Assembly: GCA_036504155.1 (NCBI GenBank)
Contig: DASXVQ010000234.1
Span: forward strand, 1 to 64,000
Direction of reading: 5' to 3'
Origin: JACRCT01 sp036504155
GTDB lineage: Bacteria; Myxococcota; Myxococcia; Myxococcales; UBA5297
DNA: 64,000 nucleotides
Shown here: piece after piece, positions 41,616-53,700 of the stretch
Layout: each line of letters starts with the position of its first letter
Numbering within the stretch: the first letter of the stretch is position 1
Notes under the pieces: generated by a model
The model's input: the letters and a program-made list of their open reading frames with translations, nothing else
Told to the model about the DNA's origin: nothing
The model's database searches: none
Translations under genes and position numbers: made by a program

Positions 41616-41715
41616 CCCTCCAAGGCCTCCCCCGTAAGGTTCGCCCGGATCGCCCCCCTCCGCTCCTCCCCGGGACAAGGGAGGAGCAGGTCGCGGGCGC
41701 GGAGGCCTCACACCC

Positions 41716-43523
<1,808 letters not shown>

Positions 43524-43524
<1 letters not shown>

Positions 43525-44393
43525 TGCGCAAGCGGCTCAAGGTCGACGTCCGGCCGCAGAAGGGCGGCCCGCTGATCGGCTGGCTCGGCCAGCGGATCAG
43601 CGGGGCCCGCGAGCTCGCCAGCCGGCGCTTCGCGGTGGACCGCTACTACGACCTGGCCATCGACCCCGAGGCCGCCGCCGACCCCGCCGGCGCCTTCCGC
43701 GCCCACGTCAACCGCCCCGGCCGCGGCCTGGAGCAGCACGCCCCCGAGGCGCAGGCGCGGCTGAAGATGCTGCTGGGCCACTACCACCCGTCCCAGTCGC
43801 TCAGCTCGCCGGACGCCCTGGTCTTCAACGTCTTCAGCCCCTTCGGCCGCCCCCGCGTCAGCCGCCGCTGGCTCAACGAGGTCCTCGCCGCCGCCTTCGG
43901 CCCCCAGGACTACCCCGCCGACTGGATCGTGCGGATGTGGTACCGCGAGGAGGTCGAGGTCCAGGGCCTGGCCGCCACCATCGAGGTCGAGGAGGCCTGC
44001 TCGCTGGTGGCCTCCGGCGGCTGGAAGTTCCTGGTCGCCGCCGCCTGGCAGGAGGACCTCCCCGACGGCGTCGCCGACACCGTCACCCTCTCCGCCGAGC
44101 CGCTGCGCCAGAGCGTGCCCGAGAAGAGCGGGCTGCTGGTCATCGTGCCCTCGCCCGCGCACTACCCGCCGGCGCACGACGCCTCCTCGGTCTTCCGCCG
44201 CTACTTCATGCCCCAGCACGACGGCTACCTGCTCACCCCCGCCGCCACGTCGCTGCCCTGCCGCATCCGGGTGGTCACCTGGGAGTCCCTGGGCGAGCGG
44301 GCGGACGTGCACCCCCACGGCGTCGAGCTGCGCGCCTACGTCGGCTGGCGCGTCGCGCTGGTCGAGGGCGCGCAGGCCGAACCGGCTCCGTGA
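43524..44393 (+). CDS. Unknown protein coupled to aspS
   Basis: A 289-residue cytoplasmic protein whose ATG overlaps the aspS stop by one base. It starts with a basic stretch, then an alpha/beta body (LVFNVFSPFGRPRVSRRWLN, DYPADWIVRMWYREEVEVQG, KSGLLVIVPSPAHYPPAHD) and many His/Tyr/Trp residues. The family is not recognised. The tight coupling suggests co-expression with the synthetase, but no tRNA-related motif is visible. Confidence 0.6.
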
Positions 44394-44414
44394 CCTCCGC
44401 CGCTCTGCGCTAGG

Positions 44415-46358
44415 ATGGCGGGACCGATGGGCTCCGAGATTCTGCGCACCCGTCTCTTCCGCACGGCAGCCCTCGTCGGCGCCCTGGCGGCCTGCACCGT
44501 GCCCGCCCCGGTCCTCGAGGATCGCGCGTGCGACGGCACCCACCCCTGCAAACCCGAGTACTCCTGCGTGCTGGGCCGCTGCGTCGTCGACGGCCAGGGC
44601 GACGGCGGGACCGGCGCGCCCGATGGAGGCGCCGAGGCCTGTACCGGCACGGGGACCCGCCCGTGCGGCTCGAGCGTGGGCGAGTGCAAGCCCGGCACCC
44701 AGACCTGCCTGGCCAGCGGCCTTTGGGGGCCCTGCACCGGCGGGAACGGGCCGGGCACGGAGATCTGCGACGGCAAGGACAACGACTGCAACGGCGAGAC
44801 GGACGAGGAGCAGAACCTCAAGAGCACGCCGTGCGAGCTGCAGAAGGGCGTCTGCGCGGGCAGCCACAAGGACTGCTTCGGAGGCGTGGAAGACCCCTGC
44901 GACGCGCTCACCTACTCGAACGACTACGAACCAGGCACCGAGACCAGCTGCGACGGGCTCGACAACGACTGTGACGGGAAGACCGACGAGGGCCTGGACA
45001 ACGACGGCGACGGCTGGGGCGTCGACGTCACCTGCGTCAATGGCAGCGGCGACTGCGACGACTGGAACCCCACCGTGAGCCCGGTCGCCGACGAGCTGTG
45101 CAACGGCCGCGACGACGACTGCAACGGCAAGACGGACGACGGCGGCGGCAGGATCTGCGTGATGTTGGAGACCGGGCTGGTCTGCGACGAAGCGGACGCC
45201 GGAACGGTCCTGGGGGTCGAGACCTGCAACGCGCTCTGCTCTGCCTGGGAGTGCAAGCCCCCCGCGGAAGTCTGCAACGGCGTGGACGACGACCAAGACG
45301 GCTCTCCCGATGAGGACCTGGCGGGGGCCTGGGCGCGCCTCGACTTGGCGGGCGCCAAGCCGGACTCGCCGCGGGTGGCGGGCTTCCCCGGCATGGGCTT
45401 CATCGCCGCCTGGCGGGCCGTGGGTGCCGCCGGCGAGGTGAAGGTCAGCCGGATGCTCTCCCCCGAACTCAAGGCCGAAGCGCCCGTGCCGGCGGCCTCC
45501 GGGGCCATCGGCGCCGTGGCCGTCACCGCCAGCCACCTCTTCTGGCTGCAGGCGTCCGGGGTCGGGGCGAAGGCGCTCCACCGAGGGCTGCCGGCAGGCT
45601 CGGCCGTGGCTGCCGCCGCCACCTCCTCGGCGCCAGCCCACCTGGCCGCCCTGGACTGGGACCCGGCGGCAGGGAAGTCGATGGTGGCGGTCGCGGCGGG
45701 GGCGAACGTGAAGGTGGTCACCCTGACCGGACGCACCCCCCTCGTGCGCAGCTCCGACACGCTTGGCGCGGATGCCGGCCCCACGGGAGGCCTCGCCCTG
45801 GCCCGCCTCGGCGCCATCGACGCGCTGCTGGTCTTCCAGGCACAGACCGCGTTGAAAGCGGTGATCGTCGGGCCCGGGGTCTCCGACTGGGGGACGGCCT
45901 ACGCCTGGTCTCCATCGTCCGGGCTCTCGAGCGCCGACAGCCCCGCCGGAGCCGGGGGCGCCGTCGCCTTCCACGGCAGGGATGGCGCCAAGCACGTCAT
46001 CGCCGTCGGCCGCGCGCTCGACCACCAGCTCGCCGCGGGCGAGTGGGCCACGGTCTCGATGGGCACCGACCCCACCAGCCAGCCGGCGCTCGCCGCGCTC
46101 AGCGACACCGAGTATCTGGTGGCGTGGATCGAGGCGCCCGCGACCGGCACCCTCGTGAACACCAAGCGCATCCGCTGGAATGGCGCGGCCTGGTCCACGC
46201 CTTCGTCGGCGACCGGGCTCAAGAACAAGGACGACGACGCCGCGGCGGTCCTTGCCGCCTCCGCGGGGACCGACGGCGTGCGCTACCTGGTCCTCTTCCA
46301 CACGCTGGGCACCACGGACGACCTGGTGGCCCGCACCAACTGCCCCGCGGGGCTCTGA
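44415..46358 (+). CDS. MopE-motif lipoprotein
   Basis: A 647-residue lipoprotein (LVGALAAC, lipid Cys near 27; a second in-frame ATG at 44427 gives a slightly shorter signal). The first half has the putative metal-binding MopE motifs, Cys-Asp/Asn-Gly-x-Asp-Asp/Asn-Asp-x-Asp/Asn-Gly-x-x-Asp-Glu/Asp: EICDGKDNDCNGETDE, SCDGLDNDCDGKTDE, ELCNGRDDDCNGKTDD and a weak fourth, EVCNGVDDDQDGSPDE. The second half (about 310-647) is a beta-propeller-like series of short strands ending in small loops, without Cys until CPAGL. MopE-type proteins bind copper or calcium at the surface in other bacteria. It lies 47 bases before the first ASH-domain gene. Confidence 0.75.
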   Translation: MAGPMGSEILRTRLFRTAALVGALAACTVPAPVLEDRACDGTHPCKPEYSCVLGRCVVDGQGDGGTGAPDGGAEACTGTGTRPCGSSVGECKPGTQTCLASGLWGPCTGGNGPGTEICDGKDNDCNGETDEEQNLKSTPCELQKGVCAGSHKDCFGGVEDPCDALTYSNDYEPGTETSCDGLDNDCDGKTDEGLDNDGDGWGVDVTCVNGSGDCDDWNPTVSPVADELCNGRDDDCNGKTDDGGGRICVMLETGLVCDEADAGTVLGVETCNALCSAWECKPPAEVCNGVDDDQDGSPDEDLAGAWARLDLAGAKPDSPRVAGFPGMGFIAAWRAVGAAGEVKVSRMLSPELKAEAPVPAASGAIGAVAVTASHLFWLQASGVGAKALHRGLPAGSAVAAAATSSAPAHLAALDWDPAAGKSMVAVAAGANVKVVTLTGRTPLVRSSDTLGADAGPTGGLALARLGAIDALLVFQAQTALKAVIVGPGVSDWGTAYAWSPSSGLSSADSPAGAGGAVAFHGRDGAKHVIAVGRALDHQLAAGEWATVSMGTDPTSQPALAALSDTEYLVAWIEAPATGTLVNTKRIRWNGAAWSTPSSATGLKNKDDDAAAVLAASAGTDGVRYLVLFHTLGTTDDLVARTNCPAGL

Positions 46359-46405
46359 TTCGACCGGGGCGCCGCCCGGCCGGGGGCCGCCTCGAGGAAG
46401 CCAAC

Positions 46406-48424
46406 ATGCGCCACGTCGCTCTGCTCATCGTCCTGGCGTCCCTCGCCTTTCTCCCGGCCTGCCCCGATACCGAGCGCGTCAATGCCATCACGCCCCAGAT
46501 CGAGCTGGGGCAGGCGGCCCTGCCCTTCGGCACGGTGGCCGTCGGCACCGGCGCGGACCTGGGCCTGACCATCGCCGCCCGCTCGCGCAGCGCGGTCAGC
46601 CTGGTGTCCCTGACCTTCGTCGACGCTTCGGGCAAGCCGGGGAGCGCGGCGGCGTTCTCCCTGCCCGAGCCCTTGGACTCGGTGCAGGGCGACAGCGAGG
46701 AGACCCTCCTGGTGCGCTTCTCGCCGCCCCAGGCCGGCGACTTCGCGGCGACGCTGCGCATCGAGAGCGACGATCCCGATCCCGAGGACGCGGTGAAGGA
46801 GGTCGCGCTCACCGGCCGCGGCGCGGTCCCGGTCCTCGTCATCGAGCCCTCCTGCAAGGCGCCCTGCGAGCTCTTCACGGTCGTCGCCGACCCGCCGGCG
46901 GTGAACTTCGGCCCCCGGCCGGCGCTGCACACCGACAGCGGCGGCCGGGTGATCAACGAGCCGGTCTGGCCGACCCTGACCTTCGCCAACGAGGGGGAGG
47001 TCCCGCTCTCCTTCGCCAAGGCCGCCTTCGCGGGCTCGCCGGGCTTCCGCACCAAGCCGGCGCTGGACCTCGAGGGGATGGCGCTGGGGCCCGGCGAGCG
47101 GCGCTCCTACCGGCTGGTGTTCGATCCCCAGGACGAGGCGGCCACGCCCTACGTGGCGGACCTGGTCGCCGAGACCGACGACCCCACCTGGCGCAGGGCC
47201 AAGGTGCACCTGCAGGGCACGCTCGCCCCCAACCGGCCGCCGGACGTCTGCGCCGGCATCGTCGAGGTGCTGCAGCCCGACGGCTCGACCGACATGCCCA
47301 AGGACGGCGCGACCAGCCAGACGGCGTGGGGCGGGAAGATCGCGGTCGAGCCCAGCGACCACTCGCTGGTGAAGCTGTCGGCCTTCTCCGACCACTTCGA
47401 GGCGGGGCTGCACCCCAACGAGGCCTCGCTGGGCGACTACGCGCTGTGCACCCGCGACTACGAGGACGGCCGCGAGCCGCTGCTGTGGCAGTGGACGCTG
47501 CGCGAGAAGCCGCTGCACTCGGTGGCCACGCTCTCCGGGTACACCGGGCCCGAGGTGAGCCTGCAGCCGGAGGCCTACGGCAAGTACACGCTGGGCCTGT
47601 CGGTGACCGACCCCGACGGCGCGACCACCAGCACCGAGCTCGCCTTCACCGCGCTGCCGGCGCGCGACATCGCCGCCGAGCTGACCTGGGACGTCCCCGG
47701 GGTCGACCTCGACCTGCACCTGGTCAAGCCCGGGGCCTGCGGCGGCCAGCCCACCTGCTTCTTCAGCCGCCTGGGCGACGCCAGCGCCTACACGCTGCTC
47801 AAGTCGGGCGGGGTGCTGGACTGGGGCGAGCAGGGCAAGCCCTGGGACGACCCGCGCGTCGACACCCGCGACTCGGGCGACAAGGGGCTGGTGGAGAGCG
47901 TCAGCCTGAGCCGCCCGGAGAGCGACCCGTCCTGCGTCGACGCGCCGTGCCCCTACGACCTGTACGTGCACTTCATGCGCGACTCGCGCCTCACCTCCAC
48001 CACCGCGCCGGCCTGCCCCGGAAAGCCCTGCAAGGAGGGAGAGACCTGCGGCTGCCAGGGCGGCAACGTGTGCGTCGCCGGCCGCTGCGTCTCCAAGGTG
48101 GCGGCGCAGGTGCGGCTCTTCGTCCAGCCGACCGCCAGCCGGCCCAACCCCATCCTCAGCCTGCCGCTGTCGGCCGAGACGATCAGCCTGGCCGGCCCGT
48201 GCTACGCGTGGCGCGTGGCCACCGTCACCTGGCCCAGCAAGAAGGACGTGCAGTCCAACCCGAACGCGCAGGTCACGGTCGGCGCGGTGGGGACCGCGGG
48301 GGCGCGGCAGTTCGTCTACTTCGGCCGGCTCCCGGCGGACTCCTTCTCCTGCCAGGCCAACACGCCGGCGAACACCCCGGAAGCGGACGTGACGTATCTG
48401 GCTGGGCAGCCGCCCGGCTACTAG
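46406..48424 (+). CDS. ASH-domain surface lipoprotein, copy 1
   Basis: A 672-residue lipoprotein (LAFLPAC, lipid Cys near 19). Residues about 30-135 and 160-280 are ASH/choice-of-anchor D type beta-sandwich domains (phrases LPFGTVAVGTGADLGLTI, LLVRFSPPQAGDFAATLRI, DDPDPED; then INEPVWPTLTFANEGEVPL). A PKD-like domain follows (ALCTRDYEDGREPLLWQW, LSVTDPDGATTSTEL), then a C-terminal part with VDLDLHLVKPG, a FSRLGDAS motif and a Cys-rich bit (CPGKPCKEGETCGC). The ribosome site GAGGAAG precedes the ATG. It is a close tandem paralogue of the next gene. Confidence 0.75.
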   Translation: MRHVALLIVLASLAFLPACPDTERVNAITPQIELGQAALPFGTVAVGTGADLGLTIAARSRSAVSLVSLTFVDASGKPGSAAAFSLPEPLDSVQGDSEETLLVRFSPPQAGDFAATLRIESDDPDPEDAVKEVALTGRGAVPVLVIEPSCKAPCELFTVVADPPAVNFGPRPALHTDSGGRVINEPVWPTLTFANEGEVPLSFAKAAFAGSPGFRTKPALDLEGMALGPGERRSYRLVFDPQDEAATPYVADLVAETDDPTWRRAKVHLQGTLAPNRPPDVCAGIVEVLQPDGSTDMPKDGATSQTAWGGKIAVEPSDHSLVKLSAFSDHFEAGLHPNEASLGDYALCTRDYEDGREPLLWQWTLREKPLHSVATLSGYTGPEVSLQPEAYGKYTLGLSVTDPDGATTSTELAFTALPARDIAAELTWDVPGVDLDLHLVKPGACGGQPTCFFSRLGDASAYTLLKSGGVLDWGEQGKPWDDPRVDTRDSGDKGLVESVSLSRPESDPSCVDAPCPYDLYVHFMRDSRLTSTTAPACPGKPCKEGETCGCQGGNVCVAGRCVSKVAAQVRLFVQPTASRPNPILSLPLSAETISLAGPCYAWRVATVTWPSKKDVQSNPNAQVTVGAVGTAGARQFVYFGRLPADSFSCQANTPANTPEADVTYLAGQPPGY

Positions 48425-48654
48425 CCAGGCCCGATGGCGCATCCCCGGTACCACGGACCCCTATAGAGGATGCGGGCCGTCCCAATAATCCCCAGGAACT
48501 GCGGCCGCTTGCCGCCGGGATCGGACGGGGCTCCGAAGAGCCCAGGAAATCAAGGTGGTTGGACGACCCCCTTCGGTCGGGTCCCGGACGCCTGGGAGAG
48601 CCCCCGACCGGTATATCCTGGCGGAGCATTTCGACTCGCTCGCAAGGGGGAACC

Positions 48655-50682
48655 ATGCGTCGCCTGGCCCTGCTGTGCTCGCTCGTGCTCCTGGCTGCTG
48701 CCTGCCAGGAGGAGAAGGTCGAGAGCGTGCCTCCGCAGATCCGCATCGAGTCCAGGGTGGTCGAGTTCGGCATCGTTCGCGTGGGCACGCCGGCCGACGG
48801 CGTGGTGAAGATCACCGCCGAGTCGCGCAGCCCGCTGACCATCGTCTCGCTGGTCGTCACCGACGATCCGGCCGCCCCCGGGGGCGCCAAGGCCTTCTCC
48901 GTCCCCAAGGCGCTGCAGTCGGTGGACGGCAACAGCGAAGTGGCCCTGGCCGTGCGCTTCGCCCCGCCGGCGGTCGGCGACTTCAAGGCCATTCTCACCG
49001 TGGAGAGCGACGACCCCGACCCCGCCGACGCGGCGCTCCAGATCGCCCTGACCGGCCGCGGCGGCGTCCCGAAGATCTCGCTCGTGCCCACCTGCGCCGC
49101 GCCCTGCGAGAAGTTCGAGGTCGGCGCCGAGCCCCCGGCCATCGACTTCGGCGCCCGCAACGCCCTGCGCACGGACTCCACCGGGCGGATCATCAACGAG
49201 CCCGTCTGGCCGACGCTGACCTTGTCCAACACCGGCGAGATCCCGCTCACCCTGTCCCGCGCCGCGTTCGAGGGCTCCGAGGGCTTCTCGTCCAAGCAGT
49301 CGCTCAACGCCGCGGGGGTGGTCGTCGAAGCGGGCAAGAGCCTGCTGTTCCAGTTGGTCTTCGATCCCAGGGACGAGTCGCCCGAACCCTACGTGGCCGA
49401 CCTCGTCGTCGAGAGCGACGATCCGGCGACGGCGGTGGCCAAGCTGCACCTGACCGGCACGCTCGCCCCCAACCAGCCGCCGGTGGCGTGCGCCAGCATC
49501 GTCGAGGTGCTGCAGCCCGACGGCGCCGTCGACCTGCCGCGCGACGCCTCGGGCGCCCCCGCCTTCGGCGGCCAGGTCCAGGTGCAGCCCGGTGACCGCG
49601 GCCTGGTCAAGCTCTCCGCCTTCTCCGACCACTTCACCGAGGGCCTGCACCCCAACGAGTCCGCCAAGGGCGACCTGTCGCAGTGCACCACCGACCCCGA
49701 GGACGGCCGGCAGGTGCTGGTCTACCAGTGGGCGATGCTCGAGAAGCCCGCCACCTCGGCCGCGGAGATCTACAGCCCGACCAGCCCCGAGCCGAGCCTG
49801 CGCGTGGACGCCATCGGCAGGTACAAGGTCGGCCTGACCGTGACCGACCCGCGCGGCAAGACCGCCAGCGCCGAGGTCTCCCTGGAGGCCCTGCCGCAGC
49901 GCGACCTGGCGGTGGAGCTCAGCTGGGAGAAGCAGCCCTCGGTCGACCTCGACGTGCACCTGGTCAAGCCCGGCCCCTGCGGCGCCGACCCCAGCTGCCT
50001 CTTCAGCCGCCTGGGCGACGCCAGCGGCTACACCTCGGGCAAGACCGGCGGCGTCTTCGACTGGGGCGAGGCGGGCGCCGCCTACGACAACCCGCGCCTC
50101 GACATCGACGACCAGGGCGACAAGTCGCTCATCGAGAACGTCAACCTGAACCGCCCCGAGAACGACCCCGCCTGCGCCACCGCGGAGTGCACCTACGACG
50201 TCTACGTCCACTACTTCAAGGACTGGCGCTCGGGCTCGCCCACCGCCCCGGCCTGCCCTGGCAAGCCGTGCAAGGAGGGCGACGAGTGCGGCTGCGGCGC
50301 CACCGCCGCCGGCGCGGGCTCGCTCTGCGTCTCCGCCCGCTGCGTGGCGCCGGTCTCCGCCAAGGTGAAGGTCTTCGTGCGCCCCACGCCCGACCACCCC
50401 GAGCCGGCGATGGTCGTCCCCGTCGACCCGGAGATCGTCCAGCTGGCCGGCCCCTGCTTCGTCTGGCACGTGGCGCGGGTGACCTGGCCGTCCAAGGCGG
50501 CGCTGCAGGCCGACCCCAACGCCATGGTCAGCGTCAGCTCGCCCGGCAACCCGGGCGCGCGCCAGTTCGTCTACTTCGGAAAGCTCGACCCCAAGTCCTT
50601 CGCCTGTGCGCCCAACACGCCCGCGGGGACCCCGGAAGCCGACGTCACCTACGTTCCGGGGACCGTGCCCGAGTACCCATAG
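48655..50682 (+). CDS. ASH-domain surface lipoprotein, copy 2
   Basis: A 675-residue lipoprotein (LLAAAC, lipid Cys near 17) with the same domain order and most of the same phrases as copy 1: FGIVRVGTPADGVVKI, AVRFAPPAVGDFKAIL, INEPVWPTLTLSNTGEIPL, SLEALPQRDLAVELSW, VDLDVHLVKPGPCG, FSRLGDASGY, CPGKPCKEGDECGC and ARQFVYFGKL. The two clearly arose by duplication and have diverged along their whole length. The 230-base gap before it probably holds its own promoter; a GCATCC/GGATGC inverted repeat there may end the preceding transcript. Start ATG 48655 with AAGGGGG. Confidence 0.75.
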   Translation: MRRLALLCSLVLLAAACQEEKVESVPPQIRIESRVVEFGIVRVGTPADGVVKITAESRSPLTIVSLVVTDDPAAPGGAKAFSVPKALQSVDGNSEVALAVRFAPPAVGDFKAILTVESDDPDPADAALQIALTGRGGVPKISLVPTCAAPCEKFEVGAEPPAIDFGARNALRTDSTGRIINEPVWPTLTLSNTGEIPLTLSRAAFEGSEGFSSKQSLNAAGVVVEAGKSLLFQLVFDPRDESPEPYVADLVVESDDPATAVAKLHLTGTLAPNQPPVACASIVEVLQPDGAVDLPRDASGAPAFGGQVQVQPGDRGLVKLSAFSDHFTEGLHPNESAKGDLSQCTTDPEDGRQVLVYQWAMLEKPATSAAEIYSPTSPEPSLRVDAIGRYKVGLTVTDPRGKTASAEVSLEALPQRDLAVELSWEKQPSVDLDVHLVKPGPCGADPSCLFSRLGDASGYTSGKTGGVFDWGEAGAAYDNPRLDIDDQGDKSLIENVNLNRPENDPACATAECTYDVYVHYFKDWRSGSPTAPACPGKPCKEGDECGCGATAAGAGSLCVSARCVAPVSAKVKVFVRPTPDHPEPAMVVPVDPEIVQLAGPCFVWHVARVTWPSKAALQADPNAMVSVSSPGNPGARQFVYFGKLDPKSFACAPNTPAGTPEADVTYVPGTVPEYP

Positions 50683-50686
50683 CTGC

Positions 50687-50718
50687 CCGCGCCGCTGCGT
50701 TCCCTGAGCGCGGCGCGG
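50687..50718. terminator. Bidirectional hairpin between convergent genes
   Basis: CCGCGCCGC (50687-50695) pairs with GCGGCGCGG (50710-50718), a nine-pair stem with a 14-base loop, in the 49-base gap between two convergent genes. On the plus strand CCTTT follows. It may stop transcription from either side. Confidence 0.5.
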
Positions 50719-50731
50719 CCTTTGCCGGGTG

Positions 50732-53700
50732 TCACTTGGAGAGCGCGGGCGCCGCCGGCACGAGGCTCGGCGCGGTGCTGCCGAGGCCGCGCTGGCCACG
50801 GGAGTTGTCGCCCCAGCACACGACGTCGTTTCCCACCAAGGCGCAGGTGAAGCTGCCACCGACCGCAACCGCGAGCACGTTCTTGTCCAGGCCCTGGACC
50901 TGCACCGGCGTCGACGGGCTGTTGCCCTGGGAGTTGTTGCCGAGCTGGCCCGATCCGTTGTTGCCCAGGCACTTGAGGGCGCCGTTGACGATGGCGCAGG
51001 CGTGGCCGGAGCGCATCGACAGGGTCTGCACCCCGCTCGCGAGACCGCTGATGGCGACGGGGCTGGGCCCGAAGGTCGCGCCCCAGCACTTGGCACCGCC
51101 GTTGACCGTGGCGCAGCTGTTGCTCCCGCCGGCGTAGGCGCTCTGCGCCCCGGACAAGGAGGGCAACGCGCTCCCGTAGCCCGTCGCCGCCGTGTAGCCC
51201 TTGCCCAGCTGCCCGCTGGTGTTCTGGCCCCAGCAGTAGATCCCTCCGCTCGTCACGTTGCACAGGTGGTTGTCGCCGGTGGCCGGGACGCCGTAGATGT
51301 AGCCCTCCTTGAAGGTGGTGGTGGAGCCGATGCCCTGGAGTTGGTAGTTGGCGTCGCTCCCCACGCAGCGGTAGTTGCCGCCGCCGCCGCCGATGAGGCA
51401 GGTGTGGGCGCTGCCGGCGAGGAAGTCCGTGCCGTTGCCCGCTCCGGAGAGGGATTGGCCCGGCGTGTACTCGCGAGCCGTCACCGTGCCGCGGCCGAGC
51501 TGGCCCGACGAGTTGCGCCCCCAGCACTCGCTCTGACGGCCCTCGGCGCAGGTGTGGTAGGCGCCGGAGGTCAGCGCGCGGTAGCGATACAGGCTGCGCT
51601 GGGGCGGGAGGGTGGGCTGGGTGGTGTCGCCCGCGGTGTTGGTGCCCAGCTGGTAGTCGTCGTTGGCGCCCCAGCAGTAGGGGCGGCCGTCGACGAGGAC
51701 GCAGGCGTGGGACTCGCCGGCCACGAGGTGGGAGAGGCCCCCGGCGATGCCGGCGACCTTGACCGGCGCCGCGCTCGAAACCTTCGTGTCGTTGCCCAGC
51801 TGGCCGTGCTCGTTGGAGCCCCAGCACCACACCGCGCCGTCCACCATCGCGCAGCTGTGCCCGCGGCCGGCGGCCACCGCCTGGACGTCCTCCAGGGCCA
51901 GCTGGAAGGCCGTGAGCCTGGCGGCCACGAGCGACGGGTCGCCGGCCTGCCCTTGGGCGTTCGCGCCGTAGCAAGAGAGCGAGCCCCCGAAGGAGAGCGC
52001 GCAGCCGTGGTTGAAGCCGTTGACCCTCCGCATCGGCCAGGACACGCCGTTGCCGAGCTGGCCGACGTCGTTCGTGCCCAGGCAATAGGTGGAGTAGTTG
52101 GTCCGGAGGCAGGTGATCACGCTGCCCAGCGAGAGCTCGTGGATGTCGGCGTCGGCCTGGCCCTGGGTGTTGACCGGTTCGTTGTGGTCGGCGGTCGTGC
52201 CGTCCCAGAGTTGCCTGCCGCCGTTGGCGCCCCAGCACATCATGCGGCCGTTGCCGACCGCGCAGGAGTGGTAGGCCCCGGCGGCGATCAGCCGGGTCCC
52301 GGTGTCCATGCCCAGGACGGTCACCGGCGAGGGCTGGTCGTCCCAGGTGCCGTTGCCCAGCTGTCCCGTCGAGTTGAGCCCCCAGCACCTGGCCGCGCCG
52401 TTGACGATGGCGCAGGTGTGGTAGGCGCCCGCGGCGATGGCCTGCACGCCGCTCTCCAGGCCCGCGACCCGGACCGGGCGGACGCGCTCGTCGTGGGTGC
52501 CGTCGCCCAGCTGGCCGAAGGAGTTGCCGCCCCAGCACCAGGCGCCGCCGTTGACGATGGCGCAGGTGTGCGAGGCGCCGGCGGTGATGGCCGTGGCGCC
52601 GCCGAGGATGCCGGAGACCGGCACGGGGGCCGAGCGGTCGTCGTAGCTGCCGTCGCCCAGCTGGCCGTTGACGTTCAGGCCCCAGCACTGGACGCCGCCG
52701 CCCATCAGCGCGCAGGTGTGGTCCCAGCCGAGCGCGAGCGTGCCCCAGGTGCCCGTGGTGGTCTGGGACAGGACCGCGATCTCGAGCTCGACCGAGACGG
52801 AGCCGCTGGGGTTGGTGGCGGTGACGGTGTGGACCCCCTCGGCGAGCGCGCTGGGGGTGCCGGAGAGGACCCCGGTCGCGGGGTCCAGGCTCAGCCCCGC
52901 GGGGAGCGCTGGCGTGACCGAGTAGGAGGTGGCGACGCCGCCGGTGGTCGACGGCGGGTTGGGGGTGATGGGCGCGGTCCGGTAGTAGCGCGCCGGGTTG
53001 GCCGCGTAGGAGAGGCGCGTGGGCGCGACGTCGGCCACGGTGAGGGCGAGGGTCGCGGTCGTCGAGCCGAGGGAGTTGCTGCCGGTCACGGTGTAGCCCG
53101 CCTCGGCGGCGGCCTGGGTGGGAGCGCCGGTGATGACGCCGGTCGTCGCATCCAGGCTGAGACCGGCCGGCAGGTCCGGGGAGACGGAGTAGGAGGTGAT
53201 CTCGCCGCCGGAGTGGGTCGGCGCGTTGGGGGCGACCGCCGTGCCGATCGTGTACTTGGCGGGGTTGGTCGCGTAGGCGAGGTCGGAGGGCGCGGCCGCC
53301 TCGATCGTCAGGACGAGGTCCGCGGTGGCGCTGCCCCCGGAGTTCGAGGCGGAGACGGTGTAGGTCGCCTCGGCGGCCACGGCGCCTGGCGTGCCCGAGA
53401 GGACGCCGGTGACCGGGTCGAGCGAGAGGCCGGCCGGCAGGGCCGGGGCCACCTCGTAGAGGGTGACCGGGCCGCCGGCGCTGGACGGCGCGTTCTCGGC
53501 GATGGCGTGGCCGACCGGATAGCTCGCCGGGTTGGCGGCGTAGCGCAGATCCGCCGGGGCGACGTCGACGACGGCGAGGCGCAGCGCGACGGTCGCGCTG
53601 CCGCCGGAGTTCGAGGCGGTGACCGCGTAGTCGGCCTCGGGGGCGAGCGCGGTCGGAGTGCCGGAGAGGACCCCGGTGGCCGGGGCGAGGGAGAGGCCCG

